The notes under the pieces: model-generated
Databases searched by the model: none
What the model saw: only the letters and a program-made list of their open reading frames with translations
What the model was told of the DNA's origin: nothing
In this document: positions 1-8,189 of the stretch, piece after piece
How positions within the stretch are numbered: position 1 is the stretch's first letter
Layout of the letters: every line of letters starts with the position of its first letter
Position numbers and translations under genes: made by a program
Source of the DNA: Phycicoccus sonneratiae
Lineage (GTDB): Bacteria > Actinomycetota > Actinomycetes > Actinomycetales > Dermatophilaceae
Length of the DNA stretch: 64,000 nucleotides
Reading direction: 5' to 3'
Assembly: GCF_016887965.1 (NCBI RefSeq)
Contig: NZ_JAFDVD010000017.1
Coordinates: forward strand, 111,187 to 175,186

Positions 1-325
1 CGACGGTGCGCCAGTCGGCGCGGTGGCCGAGCTCGACGTCCTCGCCGGCCTCGGCCTCCCCGACGCCCCCGCGCAGGACGTCGAGGGCGTAGAGGACCGC
101 GACGACGACGAGCGCCCCGCCGACGAGGAAGGGCATCGCGCGCGGGCCGACCGGGTCGTTGCTGCTGGTGACCTCGCCGAGCCGGGACGCGTCGACGACG
201 ACGACGACCCCGGCGAGGGCCAGGGCCGCACACAGGCCGAGCTGCGCGCGGTCCCGGACCCGGCCGAGGGGGCCGGCCCCGGAGGGCGTGGTGCCCTCCG
301 GGGCGGTGGTGGCCTCGGTGCTCAT
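1..325 (-). CDS. tctB: TctB-like small membrane subunit of a tripartite tricarboxylate transporter (partial)
   Basis: This gene is cut by the left edge, so only about 108 N-terminal residues are visible. TctB is the small membrane protein that pairs with the large permease TctA and the periplasmic binding protein TctC to import citrate-like di/tricarboxylates. A polar N-terminus of about 25 residues is followed by a hydrophobic helix (about residues 32-48), then a short segment with GPRAMPF and a second hydrophobic helix, the usual TctB/DUF1468 topology. The ATG lies 1 nt after the tctC stop on the same strand, so the two are cotranscribed. tctA would be expected beyond the edge. Identification rests on the fold pattern plus context. 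Confidence 0.85.
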   Translation of the reverse strand, partial: MSTEATTAPEGTTPSGAGPLGRVRDRAQLGLCAALALAGVVVVVDASRLGEVTSSNDPVGPRAMPFLVGGALVVVAVLYALDVLRGGVGEAEAGEDVELGHRADWRTV

Positions 326-326
326 G

Positions 327-1334
327 TCAGGCCAGGCCGAGCGTCTGGAGGATCTTCGCGACCTCGGCGTCCTGCGCCGTGAGGAAGGTGCCGAACTCGT
401 CGCCGGTGGCGAAGGCGTCGACCCAGCCGCGCTTCTCGAGCTCGGCCTTCCACGCGGCCGACTCGTGCATCTTCGTGAAGGCGTCGACCCAGACGGCCTT
501 GTCGGCGTCGGAGAGGCCGGGCGGGGCGACGACGCCACGCCAGTTGGTGAACTCGAGGTCGATGCCGGACTCCTTGAGGGTCGGCACGTCCGGGAGGGCG
601 GCGACCCGCTCGGCGCTGGTCACCGCGAGGATGCGGACGTCACCGGCCTCGACCTGGTCGAGGAACTCGCCGAAACCGCTGGCGCCGAAGGCGATCTTGT
701 TGCCGAGCAGTGCCGGGAGGAGCTCGCCGCCGCCGTCGTAGCTGACGTAGCTGACCGTCTTCGGGTCGATGCCGACCGCGTTGGCGAGCTGCATCGGCAG
801 GAGGTGGTCGGGACCGCCCGGGGACGAGCCGCCACCGACGGCGAGGCCCTTCGGGTCGGCCTTCCACGCCGCGACGAGCGCGGTGATGTCCTTGTAGGGC
901 GAGTCCTTCGGCACGACGATCGCGCCGGCCTCCTCGATGAGCTTGGCGATCGGGGTGGTCTCGGAGAGCTTGGCCTGCGACTTCTGGGTGTACGCGGCGC
1001 CGACGACGCCGAGGCCCATCTGCATCGCGAGCTTGCCGTTGCCCTTCTCGTTGACGACCCGCTGGAGGCCGACCGTGCCGCCGGCGCCGGGGAGGTTGAA
1101 GACCTGGACGCTGCCGGTGATCTTCTCCTTCTCCATCACCTGGGCCGCGGTGCGCGCGGTCGTGTCGTACCCGCCGCCCGGGCTGTTCGGGACCATGTAC
1201 TGGAGGCCGGTCGCCGGGGCGCCACCACCGGAGGAGGTCGCACCCCCGCTGCCCTGGTCCTTCGTGGCGCCGCAGCCGGTGAGGGCCAGCGTGGCCGCGA
1301 CGAGTGCGCCGAGCGCGATGCGGTGGAGTCTCAT
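327..1334 (-). CDS. tctC: TctC-type tricarboxylate-binding lipoprotein
   Basis: This is the extracytoplasmic solute-binding subunit (335 aa) of a tripartite tricarboxylate transporter. A lipoprotein signal (hydrophobic stretch ending in the lipobox LTGC, Cys about residue 20) is followed by a Gly/Ser-rich linker and the Bug/TctC fold: the N-terminal [13 protein letters not shown] loop that grips the carboxylate, PGAGG further on, and a C-terminal half ending in LGLA. I chose the ATG at 1334 because it has an AAGGGA ribosome site and begins the signal peptide; the frame stays open upstream without coding sense. It is the first gene of the tct operon and diverges from a sensor kinase that probably controls it. 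The substrate cannot be read from sequence. Confidence 0.93.
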   Translation of the reverse strand: MRLHRIALGALVAATLALTGCGATKDQGSGGATSSGGGAPATGLQYMVPNSPGGGYDTTARTAAQVMEKEKITGSVQVFNLPGAGGTVGLQRVVNEKGNGKLAMQMGLGVVGAAYTQKSQAKLSETTPIAKLIEEAGAIVVPKDSPYKDITALVAAWKADPKGLAVGGGSSPGGPDHLLPMQLANAVGIDPKTVSYVSYDGGGELLPALLGNKIAFGASGFGEFLDQVEAGDVRILAVTSAERVAALPDVPTLKESGIDLEFTNWRGVVAPPGLSDADKAVWVDAFTKMHESAAWKAELEKRGWVDAFATGDEFGTFLTAQDAEVAKILQTLGLA

Positions 1335-1434
1335 CGTCGAGATCCCTTTCCTGTGGTGGAGTGGAACGCGATGATCGTGGGCGACCGACGACGAGCCTGT
1401 CGCGCTTCTGTCCGCAACGGAGGTTGAGTACATA

Positions 1435-3156
1435 GTGGTCACGCGCAGACGCCGTCGCGCGACGCTGGCCGGGCAGCTCTTCGCGCTGCAGCTGGCCATC
1501 ATCGTCGTCGTGCTCGTCGCCGTCGCCGCCGTGTCGCTCGCCCAGTCCGCGGCGACCTTCGAGCGCACCGAGGGCCGGCGGGTGTCGGCGCTCGGGGAGC
1601 AGCTGGCGTCCAACCCGCTCGTCCGCGCCAACCTCGACCAGCCCGAGACGCGCACCGGGCTCGCGACGCTCGGGCTCTCGCTCGTCGCGCAGGCCAACAT
1701 CACGTCGGTGAGCTTCGCCGAGCCCGACCTCGACGTCCGCGTCTCGACCGACCCCTCCCTCGAGGACCGCCCCCTGACGCTCGGCGACCCGCGCGTGGCC
1801 TCCGGCGGCAGCTGGTCCGGGACGCTCGTCCTCGACGGGCGCGAGTACATCGCCTCGCAGGTCCCGGTGCTCGCCGGCGACGACGACGACAAGGACCCCT
1901 CGACCCCGACCCGCGCCGGGCAGCTGCTCGGCACCGTGATGGTCGCCGAGCAGGCGCCGTCGACGTGGGAACGGCTGCAGGGCACCAGCTCCTATTTGCT
2001 CACCTACCTCGGCATCGCGCTCGTCGTCGGGCTCGGGGGCTCGTGGCTGCTGTCCCGCCGGATCAAGCGGCAGACCCGCGGGATGGAGCCGCGCGAGATC
2101 GCCGGGCTCGCCGAGCACCGCGAGGCGATGCTGCGCGGCATCGCGGAGGGGGTCATCGCCCTCGACCCGCAGCACCGCATCACCCTCGTCAACGAGGTCG
2201 CGCGCCAGCTGCTCGACCTGCCCGAGCACGCCATCGGGACGTCGGTCTCCGACCTGCGCATCGAGGGCCGGCTGCGCGAGGTGCTCGTCGGCGAGAACGC
2301 CCGCCCGAGAACCGATCTCGACCCGGACGACCACGTGACGGCTGCGCGTGACGAGGTCGTCGTCCGGCGTGGGAGGGTGCTCGTCATGAGCACGATGCGC
2401 GTCGTCAGCGGCGACCGCGTCCTCGGCACCGTGACGACGATGCGCGACCGGACGGCGCTGGCCGACCTCGAGCGCGAGATCGGGTCGTTCCGCTCGACCG
2501 CGCACGTGCTCCGGGCCCAGGCGCACGAGTTCGCCAACCAGCTGCACACCATCAGCGGGCTCATCGAGATCGGCGAGCTCGACGAGGTCGTCCGCTACGT
2601 CGACGCCGTCAGCCAGCGCCGCAACGCGCTCGACATCACCCTCAACTCGCTCCTCGGCGACCCCACCATCGCCGCGCTGCTCATGGCCAAGGTGGCCACC
2701 GCGAACGAGCGCAGGGTCGATCTCGAGGTCACCGACGACTCGCGGCTCGAGCGGCTCGAGACCGCCGATGCCGCCGACGTCGCGACGGTGCTCGGCAACC
2801 TCGTCGACAACGCCCTCGAGCACGCACCGCGTGGAGCCCAGCGGCCGCCGGAGGTCCGCGTGCGCATCCGGCAGGACGCGAGCACGGTCGAGATCGTCGT
2901 CACCGACTCCGGGCCGGGCGTCCCGGACGACCTGCGCGCCTCGCTCTTCGAGCACGGGGTGACCTCGAAGCGCGTCGACCCCACCGCCCACGGGGTCGGC
3001 CTGGCGCTGACCCGCCTGGTCTGCCGACGGCGCGGCGGCGAGATCGAGGTCGACCGGGTCGAGGACCGGACCCGGTTCGTCGCCCGGCTCGGGGTGTCGA
3101 CATTCGTCGAGCCGGACGAGGCGGAGGCCGCGGTCGGCGAGGGGGTGCGCCGGTGA
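1435..3156 (+). CDS. CitA/DctS-type sensor histidine kinase
   Basis: A membrane sensor kinase of 573 aa. A first transmembrane helix (about 16-37), an extracellular sensor domain (38-185) and a second helix (187-206) precede a cytoplasmic PAS region (about 228-340). The phospho-acceptor is His364 in the AHEFANQLH motif typical of the citrate/dicarboxylate kinases CitA, DcuS and DctS. The ATPase follows: N-box NLVDNALEH (455-463), G1 box DSGPG (491-495) and G2 HGVGLAL (519-525). The GTG start has a GGAGG at 1419-1423. Its stop overlaps the start of the response regulator. Divergence from tctC suggests it senses the carboxylate imported by Tct and induces that operon, as TctDE-type systems do. 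That target is inferred. Confidence 0.95.
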   Translation: MVTRRRRRATLAGQLFALQLAIIVVVLVAVAAVSLAQSAATFERTEGRRVSALGEQLASNPLVRANLDQPETRTGLATLGLSLVAQANITSVSFAEPDLDVRVSTDPSLEDRPLTLGDPRVASGGSWSGTLVLDGREYIASQVPVLAGDDDDKDPSTPTRAGQLLGTVMVAEQAPSTWERLQGTSSYLLTYLGIALVVGLGGSWLLSRRIKRQTRGMEPREIAGLAEHREAMLRGIAEGVIALDPQHRITLVNEVARQLLDLPEHAIGTSVSDLRIEGRLREVLVGENARPRTDLDPDDHVTAARDEVVVRRGRVLVMSTMRVVSGDRVLGTVTTMRDRTALADLEREIGSFRSTAHVLRAQAHEFANQLHTISGLIEIGELDEVVRYVDAVSQRRNALDITLNSLLGDPTIAALLMAKVATANERRVDLEVTDDSRLERLETADAADVATVLGNLVDNALEHAPRGAQRPPEVRVRIRQDASTVEIVVTDSGPGVPDDLRASLFEHGVTSKRVDPTAHGVGLALTRLVCRRRGGEIEVDRVEDRTRFVARLGVSTFVEPDEAEAAVGEGVRR

Positions 3157-3824
3157 TCCGGGTGCTCGTCGTCGACGACGACTTCATGGTCGCCCGCATC
3201 CACGTCGGGTTCGTCGAGCGGGTCGACGGTTTCGAGGTCGTCGGCACCGCATCCACCGGGGCCGAGGCGGTGCGTGCCGTCGAGGAGCTGCGCCCCGACC
3301 TCCTGCTCCTCGACCTCTACCTGCCCGACCGGTTCGGGCTCGACCTGCTCGCCGAGCTGCGCGCCGGTCCGCACCCGTGTGACGCGATCGTCATCACCGC
3401 CGCCAAGGAGAGCGAGTCGGTGCGCTCGGCCGTGCGGCTCGGGGTCGCCGACTACGTCCTCAAGCCCTTCGGGTTCCCCGACCTCGAGGAGCGCCTGCGC
3501 CGCTACGCCGCGCAGCGGGCGGTGCTCGAGCGGGCCGAGGTCGTCGGCCAGGACGACGTCGACCGGGTCTTCAGCCGGGTGTCGGCCGGCGGCGCGGTGG
3601 TCCTCCCCAAGGGCCTCAGCCCGGAGACCGCCCGGCTCGTCGAGGGCACCCTGTCCGGGGCGGGCGGCACCCTGTCGGCGAGCGAGGTGGCCGAGGGGGT
3701 CGGGATCTCGCGGGTCAGCGCGCGCCGCTACCTCGAGCACTTCGTCGCGGTCGGCCGGGCCGACGTGCGCCTGCGGTACGGGTCGACCGGCCGGCCCGAG
3801 CGGCTCTACCGGTGGACGGGCTGA
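3153..3824 (+). CDS. CitB/DctR-family response regulator
   Basis: This 223-aa response regulator partners the kinase just upstream, with GTG/TGA overlapping by 4 nt. The receiver domain (1-120) shows the acidic pocket VVDDD (7-11), phospho-acceptor Asp54 in LLLDLYLPD, and the conserved Lys of LKPFGF. A linker leads to a C-terminal winged-helix region (about 165-223, with the HTH around SASEVAEGVGISRVSARRYL) of the type used by CitB, DcuR and DctR. It should bind near the tct promoter at 1335-1434, although no clear repeat was found there. Confidence 0.95.
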   Translation: MIRVLVVDDDFMVARIHVGFVERVDGFEVVGTASTGAEAVRAVEELRPDLLLLDLYLPDRFGLDLLAELRAGPHPCDAIVITAAKESESVRSAVRLGVADYVLKPFGFPDLEERLRRYAAQRAVLERAEVVGQDDVDRVFSRVSAGGAVVLPKGLSPETARLVEGTLSGAGGTLSASEVAEGVGISRVSARRYLEHFVAVGRADVRLRYGSTGRPERLYRWTG

Positions 3825-3827
3825 GCG

Positions 3828-4589
3828 ATGGCCAACGCCCCCGCCGCCGGTCACGCCCTCGACGTGCTCGGCCTCATCGCCCGGCACGGCGAGCCGGTGC
3901 CCGCGGCCGCCATCGCGCGCGACCTCGGGCTGCCCCGCTCGAGCGTCTACCACCTGCTCGCCGTCCTCGTCGAGCGCGGCTACGTGCGACACCTGCCGGA
4001 GGAGCGGCGCTACGGGCTCGGGCTGGCGTCCTACGAGCTGGGGTCGGCGTACCAGCGGCAGGCCCCCCTCGGCCGGATGGCGCGGGGGCCGATGGACCGC
4101 CTCGTCGACGGCTGCGGGCAGAACGCCCACCTCGCCGTGCTGCACGGCACAGACGTCCTGTACGTCGTCGAGCAGCGTTCTCCCGGAAGGCCGTTGCTGG
4201 TCACCGATGTCGGTGTTCGGCTGCCGGCACCGCTGACGGCCACGGGGCTGGCGATGCTCGCCGCCCTGCCGGCCGCGCAGGTGCGGGCCCTGTTCCCCGA
4301 CCGGTCGGCGCTCGTCCTGCGCGACGGCCGCGGGCCCTCGTCGACGACGCAGCTGCGCTCGTGGCTCCAGGCGGTGCGGCAGCGCGGGTACGCCGTCGAG
4401 GACGGGCTCGTGACGCCGGGGCTCGGCTCGGTCGCGGTGGCGGTGCTCGACGCCAACGACTACCCGGTGGCCGCCGTGGCCGTCACCTACCCGCAGGCCG
4501 ACGTCGACGACGAGGCCCGGTCGCGGCTGGTCCACGCGGTGCGGCAGACGGCCGCGACCGTCGCCTCCCGGGTCGGCCGCGCCCGCTGA
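3828..4589 (+). CDS. IclR-family transcriptional regulator
   Basis: An IclR-type regulator of 253 aa. The N-terminal winged helix-turn-helix (about 10-60, with IARDLGLPRSSVYHLL as recognition region) is followed by the C-terminal effector domain (about 75-245), where acidic small molecules usually bind. It begins 3 nt after the response regulator, so it is probably on the same transcript. IclR proteins commonly regulate aromatic or carboxylic-acid catabolism, which fits the neighbouring tricarboxylate transporter, but the ligand is unknown. Length and domain order are normal. Confidence 0.93.
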   Translation: MANAPAAGHALDVLGLIARHGEPVPAAAIARDLGLPRSSVYHLLAVLVERGYVRHLPEERRYGLGLASYELGSAYQRQAPLGRMARGPMDRLVDGCGQNAHLAVLHGTDVLYVVEQRSPGRPLLVTDVGVRLPAPLTATGLAMLAALPAAQVRALFPDRSALVLRDGRGPSSTTQLRSWLQAVRQRGYAVEDGLVTPGLGSVAVAVLDANDYPVAAVAVTYPQADVDDEARSRLVHAVRQTAATVASRVGRAR

Positions 4590-4609
4590 GGGGGTCGTAG
4601 CCTTCGAGG

Positions 4610-5590
4610 ATGCAGGCCATCACCATCCCCACGCCCGGAGGGCCGGAGGCCCTCGTCCTCGCCGACGTCGACGCGCCGGAGCCGCGAGCGGGCGAGGTGC
4701 TCGTCCGGGTGGCCGCGGCGGGGGTCAACCGGGCGGACTCGATGCAGCGCCAGGGCTTCTACCCGCCGCCTCCGGGTGAGTCGGAGGTGCCGGGGCTCGA
4801 GGTGAGCGGCGTCATCGAGGCGCTCGGCGAGGGGGTCGAGGCCTGGTCGGTCGGCGACGAGGTGTGCGCGCTGCTCGCCGGAGGCGGGTACGCCGAGCTC
4901 GTCCGGGTGCCGGTGGGGCAGCTGCTGCCCGTGCCGCGCGGGGTGTCCCTCGCCGACGCCGCCGCCCTGCCCGAGGTGGTGTGCACGGTGTGGTCCAACG
5001 TCTTCCTCACCGCGAACCTCCAGCCGGGCGAGGTGCTCCTCGTCCACGGCGGCTCGTCGGGCATCGGGACGATGGCCATCCAGCTCGCGAAGGCGGTCCG
5101 CGCGACGGTGGCGGTGACCGCCGGCTCGGCGGAGAAGCTGGAGGCCTGTCGCTCGCTCGGCGCCGAGGTGCTCGTCAACTACCGCGAGGAGGACTTCGTC
5201 GAGCGGGTGCGCGAGGCCACGGGCGGGCACGGCGCCGACGTCGTGCTCGACAACATGGGGGCGAAGTACCTCGGCCGCAACGTCGACGTGCTCGCCGTCA
5301 ACGGGCGGCTCGTCGTCATCGGCATGCAGGGCGGGCGCGTCGGCGAGCTCGACCTCGGCGCGCTGCTGGCCAAGCGCGGGGCGGTCATCGCGACGTCGCT
5401 GCGGGCCCGGCCGGCCGCGGAGAAGGCGGCCATCGTCGCGGCCGTGCGGGAGCACGTGTGGCCGCTCGTCGAGGACGGCGTGGTGCGGCCGGTGGTGCAC
5501 TCCCGGCACCCGCTGGCCGCCGCGGCCGACGCGCACCGCGAGCTCGAGGAGAGCGGGCACGTCGGCAAGATCCTGCTCACCCTCGGGTGA
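4610..5590 (+). CDS. NAD(P)H:quinone oxidoreductase, PIG3/zeta-crystallin type
   Basis: A medium-chain dehydrogenase/reductase of 326 aa without zinc ligands. The N-terminal GroES-like domain carries GVNRADSMQRQG (38-49), and the Rossmann fold carries HGGSSGIGTMA (147-157), which binds NADPH. It belongs with the quinone reductases related to human TP53I3/PIG3, which reduce quinones one electron at a time. A TAGCCT hexamer at 4598-4603 ends 6 nt before the ATG, so the transcript is probably leaderless and separate from the IclR gene. The physiological substrate is unknown. Confidence 0.92.
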   Translation: MQAITIPTPGGPEALVLADVDAPEPRAGEVLVRVAAAGVNRADSMQRQGFYPPPPGESEVPGLEVSGVIEALGEGVEAWSVGDEVCALLAGGGYAELVRVPVGQLLPVPRGVSLADAAALPEVVCTVWSNVFLTANLQPGEVLLVHGGSSGIGTMAIQLAKAVRATVAVTAGSAEKLEACRSLGAEVLVNYREEDFVERVREATGGHGADVVLDNMGAKYLGRNVDVLAVNGRLVVIGMQGGRVGELDLGALLAKRGAVIATSLRARPAAEKAAIVAAVREHVWPLVEDGVVRPVVHSRHPLAAAADAHRELEESGHVGKILLTLG

Positions 5591-5688
5591 GCCCGGGGCC
5601 CGCGACGCCGGTCGACGCGCGCGGAGCGCCGTGCGGCGCGGTGGACGAGGGGCTGCGCCGTCGCCGTGCCGTGCGGTAGACATCGCGG

Positions 5689-6051
5689 ATGAGCGTCGCC
5701 GCGACCGTCCTCACCGCCCTCGTCGGGCTGATCCACGTCTACATCGTCGTCCTCGAGATGGCCCTGTGGGACACCCCGCGCGGGCGGGCGACCTTCGGCA
5801 CGACGCCGCAGCTCGCGAAGCAGACCACCGTGCTCGCGGCGAACCAGGGGTTGTACAACGGGTTCCTCGTGGCGGGCATCGCGCTCGCGCTGCTCGGGCC
5901 GGAGGAGCACCGGTACGCGTTCGCCCTCTTCACGCTCGGGTGCGTCGTCGTGGCCGGCGTGTTCGGGGCGGCGACGGCGAACCGGCGGATCCTGCTCGTG
6001 CAGGCGCTGCCGGCGGCGCTGGCGCTGGGGGCGCAGGTGCTCGCGCACTGA
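5689..6051 (+). CDS. DUF1304 small membrane protein
   Basis: A 120-aa integral membrane protein with about four hydrophobic helices. It carries the DUF1304 signatures: IHVYIVVLEM near the N-terminus, then LAANQGLYNGFL (about 48-59) in the middle. The family has no established function. TAGACA at 5677-5682 ends 6 nt before the ATG, suggesting leaderless expression. It converges on the acyl-CoA synthetase across a repeat-filled gap. Confidence 0.9.
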   Translation: MSVAATVLTALVGLIHVYIVVLEMALWDTPRGRATFGTTPQLAKQTTVLAANQGLYNGFLVAGIALALLGPEEHRYAFALFTLGCVVVAGVFGAATANRRILLVQALPAALALGAQVLAH

Positions 6052-6156
6052 CGCGCGGCGCGGCATCCCGGCCCTCGGGCCCCGGCGAGATGCGCGGCCA
6101 CGGGTGCGAGCGCACGCGGAGCGGCGCATCCGGCACGGGGGGTCGGGCAGCACAGG

Positions 6157-6212
6157 GTGGTCTCCGACTGCTCTCGGTTGCTTCACATCCCGACCCAACC
6201 GAGAGCACTCGA
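6157..6212. repeat. 56-bp hairpin repeat, copy 1
   Basis: First of two 56-bp units starting GTGGTCTCCGAC and ending GCACTCGA. It contains a perfect 12-bp inverted repeat, TGCTCTCGGTTG (6169-6180) and CAACCGAGAGCA (6196-6207), around a 15-nt loop. It differs from copy 2 at a single base (A against C in the loop) and sits 82 bp upstream of it. Confidence 0.9.
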
Positions 6213-6238
6213 GCACCCCACCGGAACGCCCGGCCCAT

Positions 6239-6294
6239 GTGGTCTCCGACTGCTCTCGGTTGCTTCCCATCCCGACCCAACCGAGAGCACTCGA
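6239..6294. repeat. 56-bp hairpin repeat, copy 2
   Basis: Second unit, 55 of 56 bases identical to the copy at 6157-6212, with stem arms at 6251-6262 and 6278-6289. The 26-bp spacer between the units is not repeated. The near-identity suggests recent duplication or gene conversion. Confidence 0.9.
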
Positions 6295-6350
6295 CCGCAC
6301 CACCACTGCGGCCGCCCGCCGTCCCTGCCCGCGGCGCCGGCACCCGAACG

Positions 6351-6422
6351 GCCGGAACCTTGCGCGACCTGCCGCTTGCAACCGGCAGGTCGCCGAAGGT
6401 TCCGGCATCCGGAGGGAAAGTT
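6351..6422. repeat. dispersed palindromic repeat, copy 1 (left arm degraded)
   Basis: The core 6351-6406 is an imperfect palindrome centred at 6378/6379 (25 of 28 positions pair). The right arm (6379-6422) matches the right arm of the 86-bp palindrome at 32758-32843 in 39 of 44 bases, including the terminal CCGGAGGGAAAGTT. The outer left arm has decayed. It lies 20 bp before the 3' end of the acyl-CoA synthetase, in a convergent gap. The rest of 6052-6441 holds the two 56-bp repeats and no gene that I can support. Confidence 0.85.
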
Positions 6423-6441
6423 GAGACGGGCCCGGGCCGGC

Positions 6442-7977
6442 TCAGTTGACCTGGCGGTCGCGACCCTCCCAGTACGGCGCGCGCAGCTTGAACTTCTGGA
6501 GCTTGCCGGTGGCCGTCCGTGCCAGCTCGTCGCGGAACTCCACCGACGTCGGCGCCTTGTAGCCGGCCGCCTTCTCCTTGCACCAGGCGATGAGCTCGGC
6601 CTCGCCCACCGACTCCCCCGGCGCGAGCACCACCAGCGCCTTGATGGTCTCGCCCCACTTCTCGTCCGGCACCCCGATGACGGCCACCTCGGTGACCGCC
6701 GGGTGGCTGAAGATCACGTCCTCGACCTCGATCGACGACACGTTCTCGCCGCCGGTGATGATGACGTCCTTCTTCCGGTCCGAGATCGTCAGGTAGCCGT
6801 CGTCACCGATCGTCCCGCCGTCGCCGGTGTGGAACCAGCCGTCCTCGAGCGCGCGCTCGGACTCCTCCGGCTGCTCCCAGTACCCCTCGAGGACGACGTT
6901 CGAGCGGGCCAGCACCTCCGCGTCCGGCGACAGCGACAGCGTCACCCCGAGCGCCGGCGCCCCGGCCCGCACCAGCCGCTCGGCCCGCTCCTCGGTCGAG
7001 AGCTCGTCCCACTCGGCCCGGGTGCGGTTGATCGTCAGCAGCGGTGAGGTCTCGGTGAGCCCGTAGATCTGCATGAACTCCCACCCGAGCTCGGCCTCGA
7101 CCCGCGCCACCGTCTTCGTCGGCGGCGGTGCCCCGGCGACGATGATGCGCACCCGGTCGCGCCCGGGGACCTCCCCGTCCCACGACTGCGCGGCCTCGAG
7201 CACGGCGTTGACGACCGCCGGCGCAGCACACATGAAGGTCACCCCGTGGTCGCGCACCCGCCGGAGGATCTCGGCACCGTCGACCTTGCGCAGCACCACC
7301 TGCTTCACGCCGAGCCCGGTGGTGGCGAAGGGCATCCCCCAGCCGTTGGCGTGGAACATCGGGAGCGTGTGCAGGTAGACGTCACGGTCGGAGACGCCGG
7401 CGTGCAGCGCGAAGGTCAGCGCGTTGGTCCAGATGTTGCGGTGCGTGATCTGCACGCCCTTGGGCCGGGCCGTCGTGCCGGAGGTGTAGTTGATGGTCGC
7501 CGTCGCGTTCTCGTCGCGCTCCCACGGCCGCGGCGTCGCCCCCTCCGGCGCGTAGAGCGACCCGTCGTCCCGGCCGAGCACGAAGCGGTGCTCGGCCGTG
7601 ACCGACGACAGCGCCTCGTCGACCTCCGGGTCGACGAGCAGCACCCGCGCCCCCGAGTGCTCGACGATGTACCGCACCTCGTCGGGCCGCAGCCGGAAGT
7701 TGACGGGCACGTACACCCGCCCCGACCCGCACACCGCGAAGAACCCCACGAGCATCCGGGCCGCGTTGTGCGACACGATCGCCACCCGGTCCCCGACCTC
7801 GATGCCGAGCTCGTCGAGCGCCGCGGCCTGCCGCGCGGCGAGCGCCGCGATCTCGGCGTACGTGAGGTCGGGCAACGGGTCGGCCGGCTGGCTCGGCTCG
7901 TCGACGACGCCGGTGCGCTCGCCGTAGACGGCCGCCGCGCGGTCGATGAAGTCGTTCACGGTCATCGGGACGAGCAT
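6442..7977 (-). CDS. AMP-forming acyl-CoA synthetase (FadD-like)
   Basis: An adenylate-forming acyl-CoA ligase of 511 aa that activates a carboxylic acid through an acyl-AMP to the CoA thioester. Visible motifs are the P-loop YTSGTTARPKG (164-174), YGLTETS (305-311), GWFHTGD (380-386), hinge DRKKD (400-404), ITGGENVSS and the catalytic Lys492 in TATGKLQK. I chose the ATG at 7977 because AGGGAG lies 5 nt upstream; a second ATG 12 nt inside is also possible, and the open frame reaching 8169 has no ribosome site. Chain-length preference cannot be inferred. It is divergent from the PadR gene. Confidence 0.95.
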   Translation of the reverse strand: MLVPMTVNDFIDRAAAVYGERTGVVDEPSQPADPLPDLTYAEIAALAARQAAALDELGIEVGDRVAIVSHNAARMLVGFFAVCGSGRVYVPVNFRLRPDEVRYIVEHSGARVLLVDPEVDEALSSVTAEHRFVLGRDDGSLYAPEGATPRPWERDENATATINYTSGTTARPKGVQITHRNIWTNALTFALHAGVSDRDVYLHTLPMFHANGWGMPFATTGLGVKQVVLRKVDGAEILRRVRDHGVTFMCAAPAVVNAVLEAAQSWDGEVPGRDRVRIIVAGAPPPTKTVARVEAELGWEFMQIYGLTETSPLLTINRTRAEWDELSTEERAERLVRAGAPALGVTLSLSPDAEVLARSNVVLEGYWEQPEESERALEDGWFHTGDGGTIGDDGYLTISDRKKDVIITGGENVSSIEVEDVIFSHPAVTEVAVIGVPDEKWGETIKALVVLAPGESVGEAELIAWCKEKAAGYKAPTSVEFRDELARTATGKLQKFKLRAPYWEGRDRQVN

Positions 7978-8106
7978 CGGGTCTCCCTCTTCGTCGACGG
8001 ACCTACCGGGCCCATCCTGCGCCGCGCGGGCGCCCCTCCGCCACTGCCCGGTCGGCGAGAGGTCGTCGGGGCACCCCGGGCGGTCGCCCCCGTCGGCCCG
8101 GCGCGC

Positions 8107-8136
8107 TTGACCTCCCCCGGTGATACTCGGTATACA
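8107..8136 (+). promoter_or_regulatory. promoter of the PadR-ABC operon
   Basis: TTGACC at 8107-8112 and TATACA at 8131-8136 are separated by 18 bp, a good sigma-70-type promoter for a GC-rich actinomycete. An operator-like inverted repeat (8123-8133) overlaps the -10, so a bound repressor would block initiation. Confidence 0.7.
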
Positions 8137-8165
8137 TCTCTCGGTCAGCACGCAATACCGGGTAT
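8123..8165. promoter_or_regulatory. twin operator-like inverted repeats for the PadR regulator
   Basis: ATACTCGGTAT (8123-8133) and ATACCGGGTAT (8155-8165) are two copies of ATAC-N3-GTAT. Their centres are 32 bp apart, three helical turns, so two repressor dimers would sit on the same face. The first overlaps the -10; the second lies downstream of the probable transcription start. Binding by the adjacent PadR protein is inferred. Confidence 0.65.
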
Positions 8166-8189
8166 GCACCCCGGGGACGGAGGGGCGGG

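Noticed and set aside
1400..1440. TTCTGT-N17-TACATA as the promoter of the sensor kinase
   Set aside because: It would place the transcription start inside the coding region, while the GTG at 1435 has a good GGAGG ribosome site that requires a longer leader.
640..2991. Long reading frame of 783 codons opposite the tct and kinase genes
   Set aside because: It is an antisense shadow created by GC-rich third positions; it crosses two well-supported genes and has an arginine/histidine-rich, domain-free translation.
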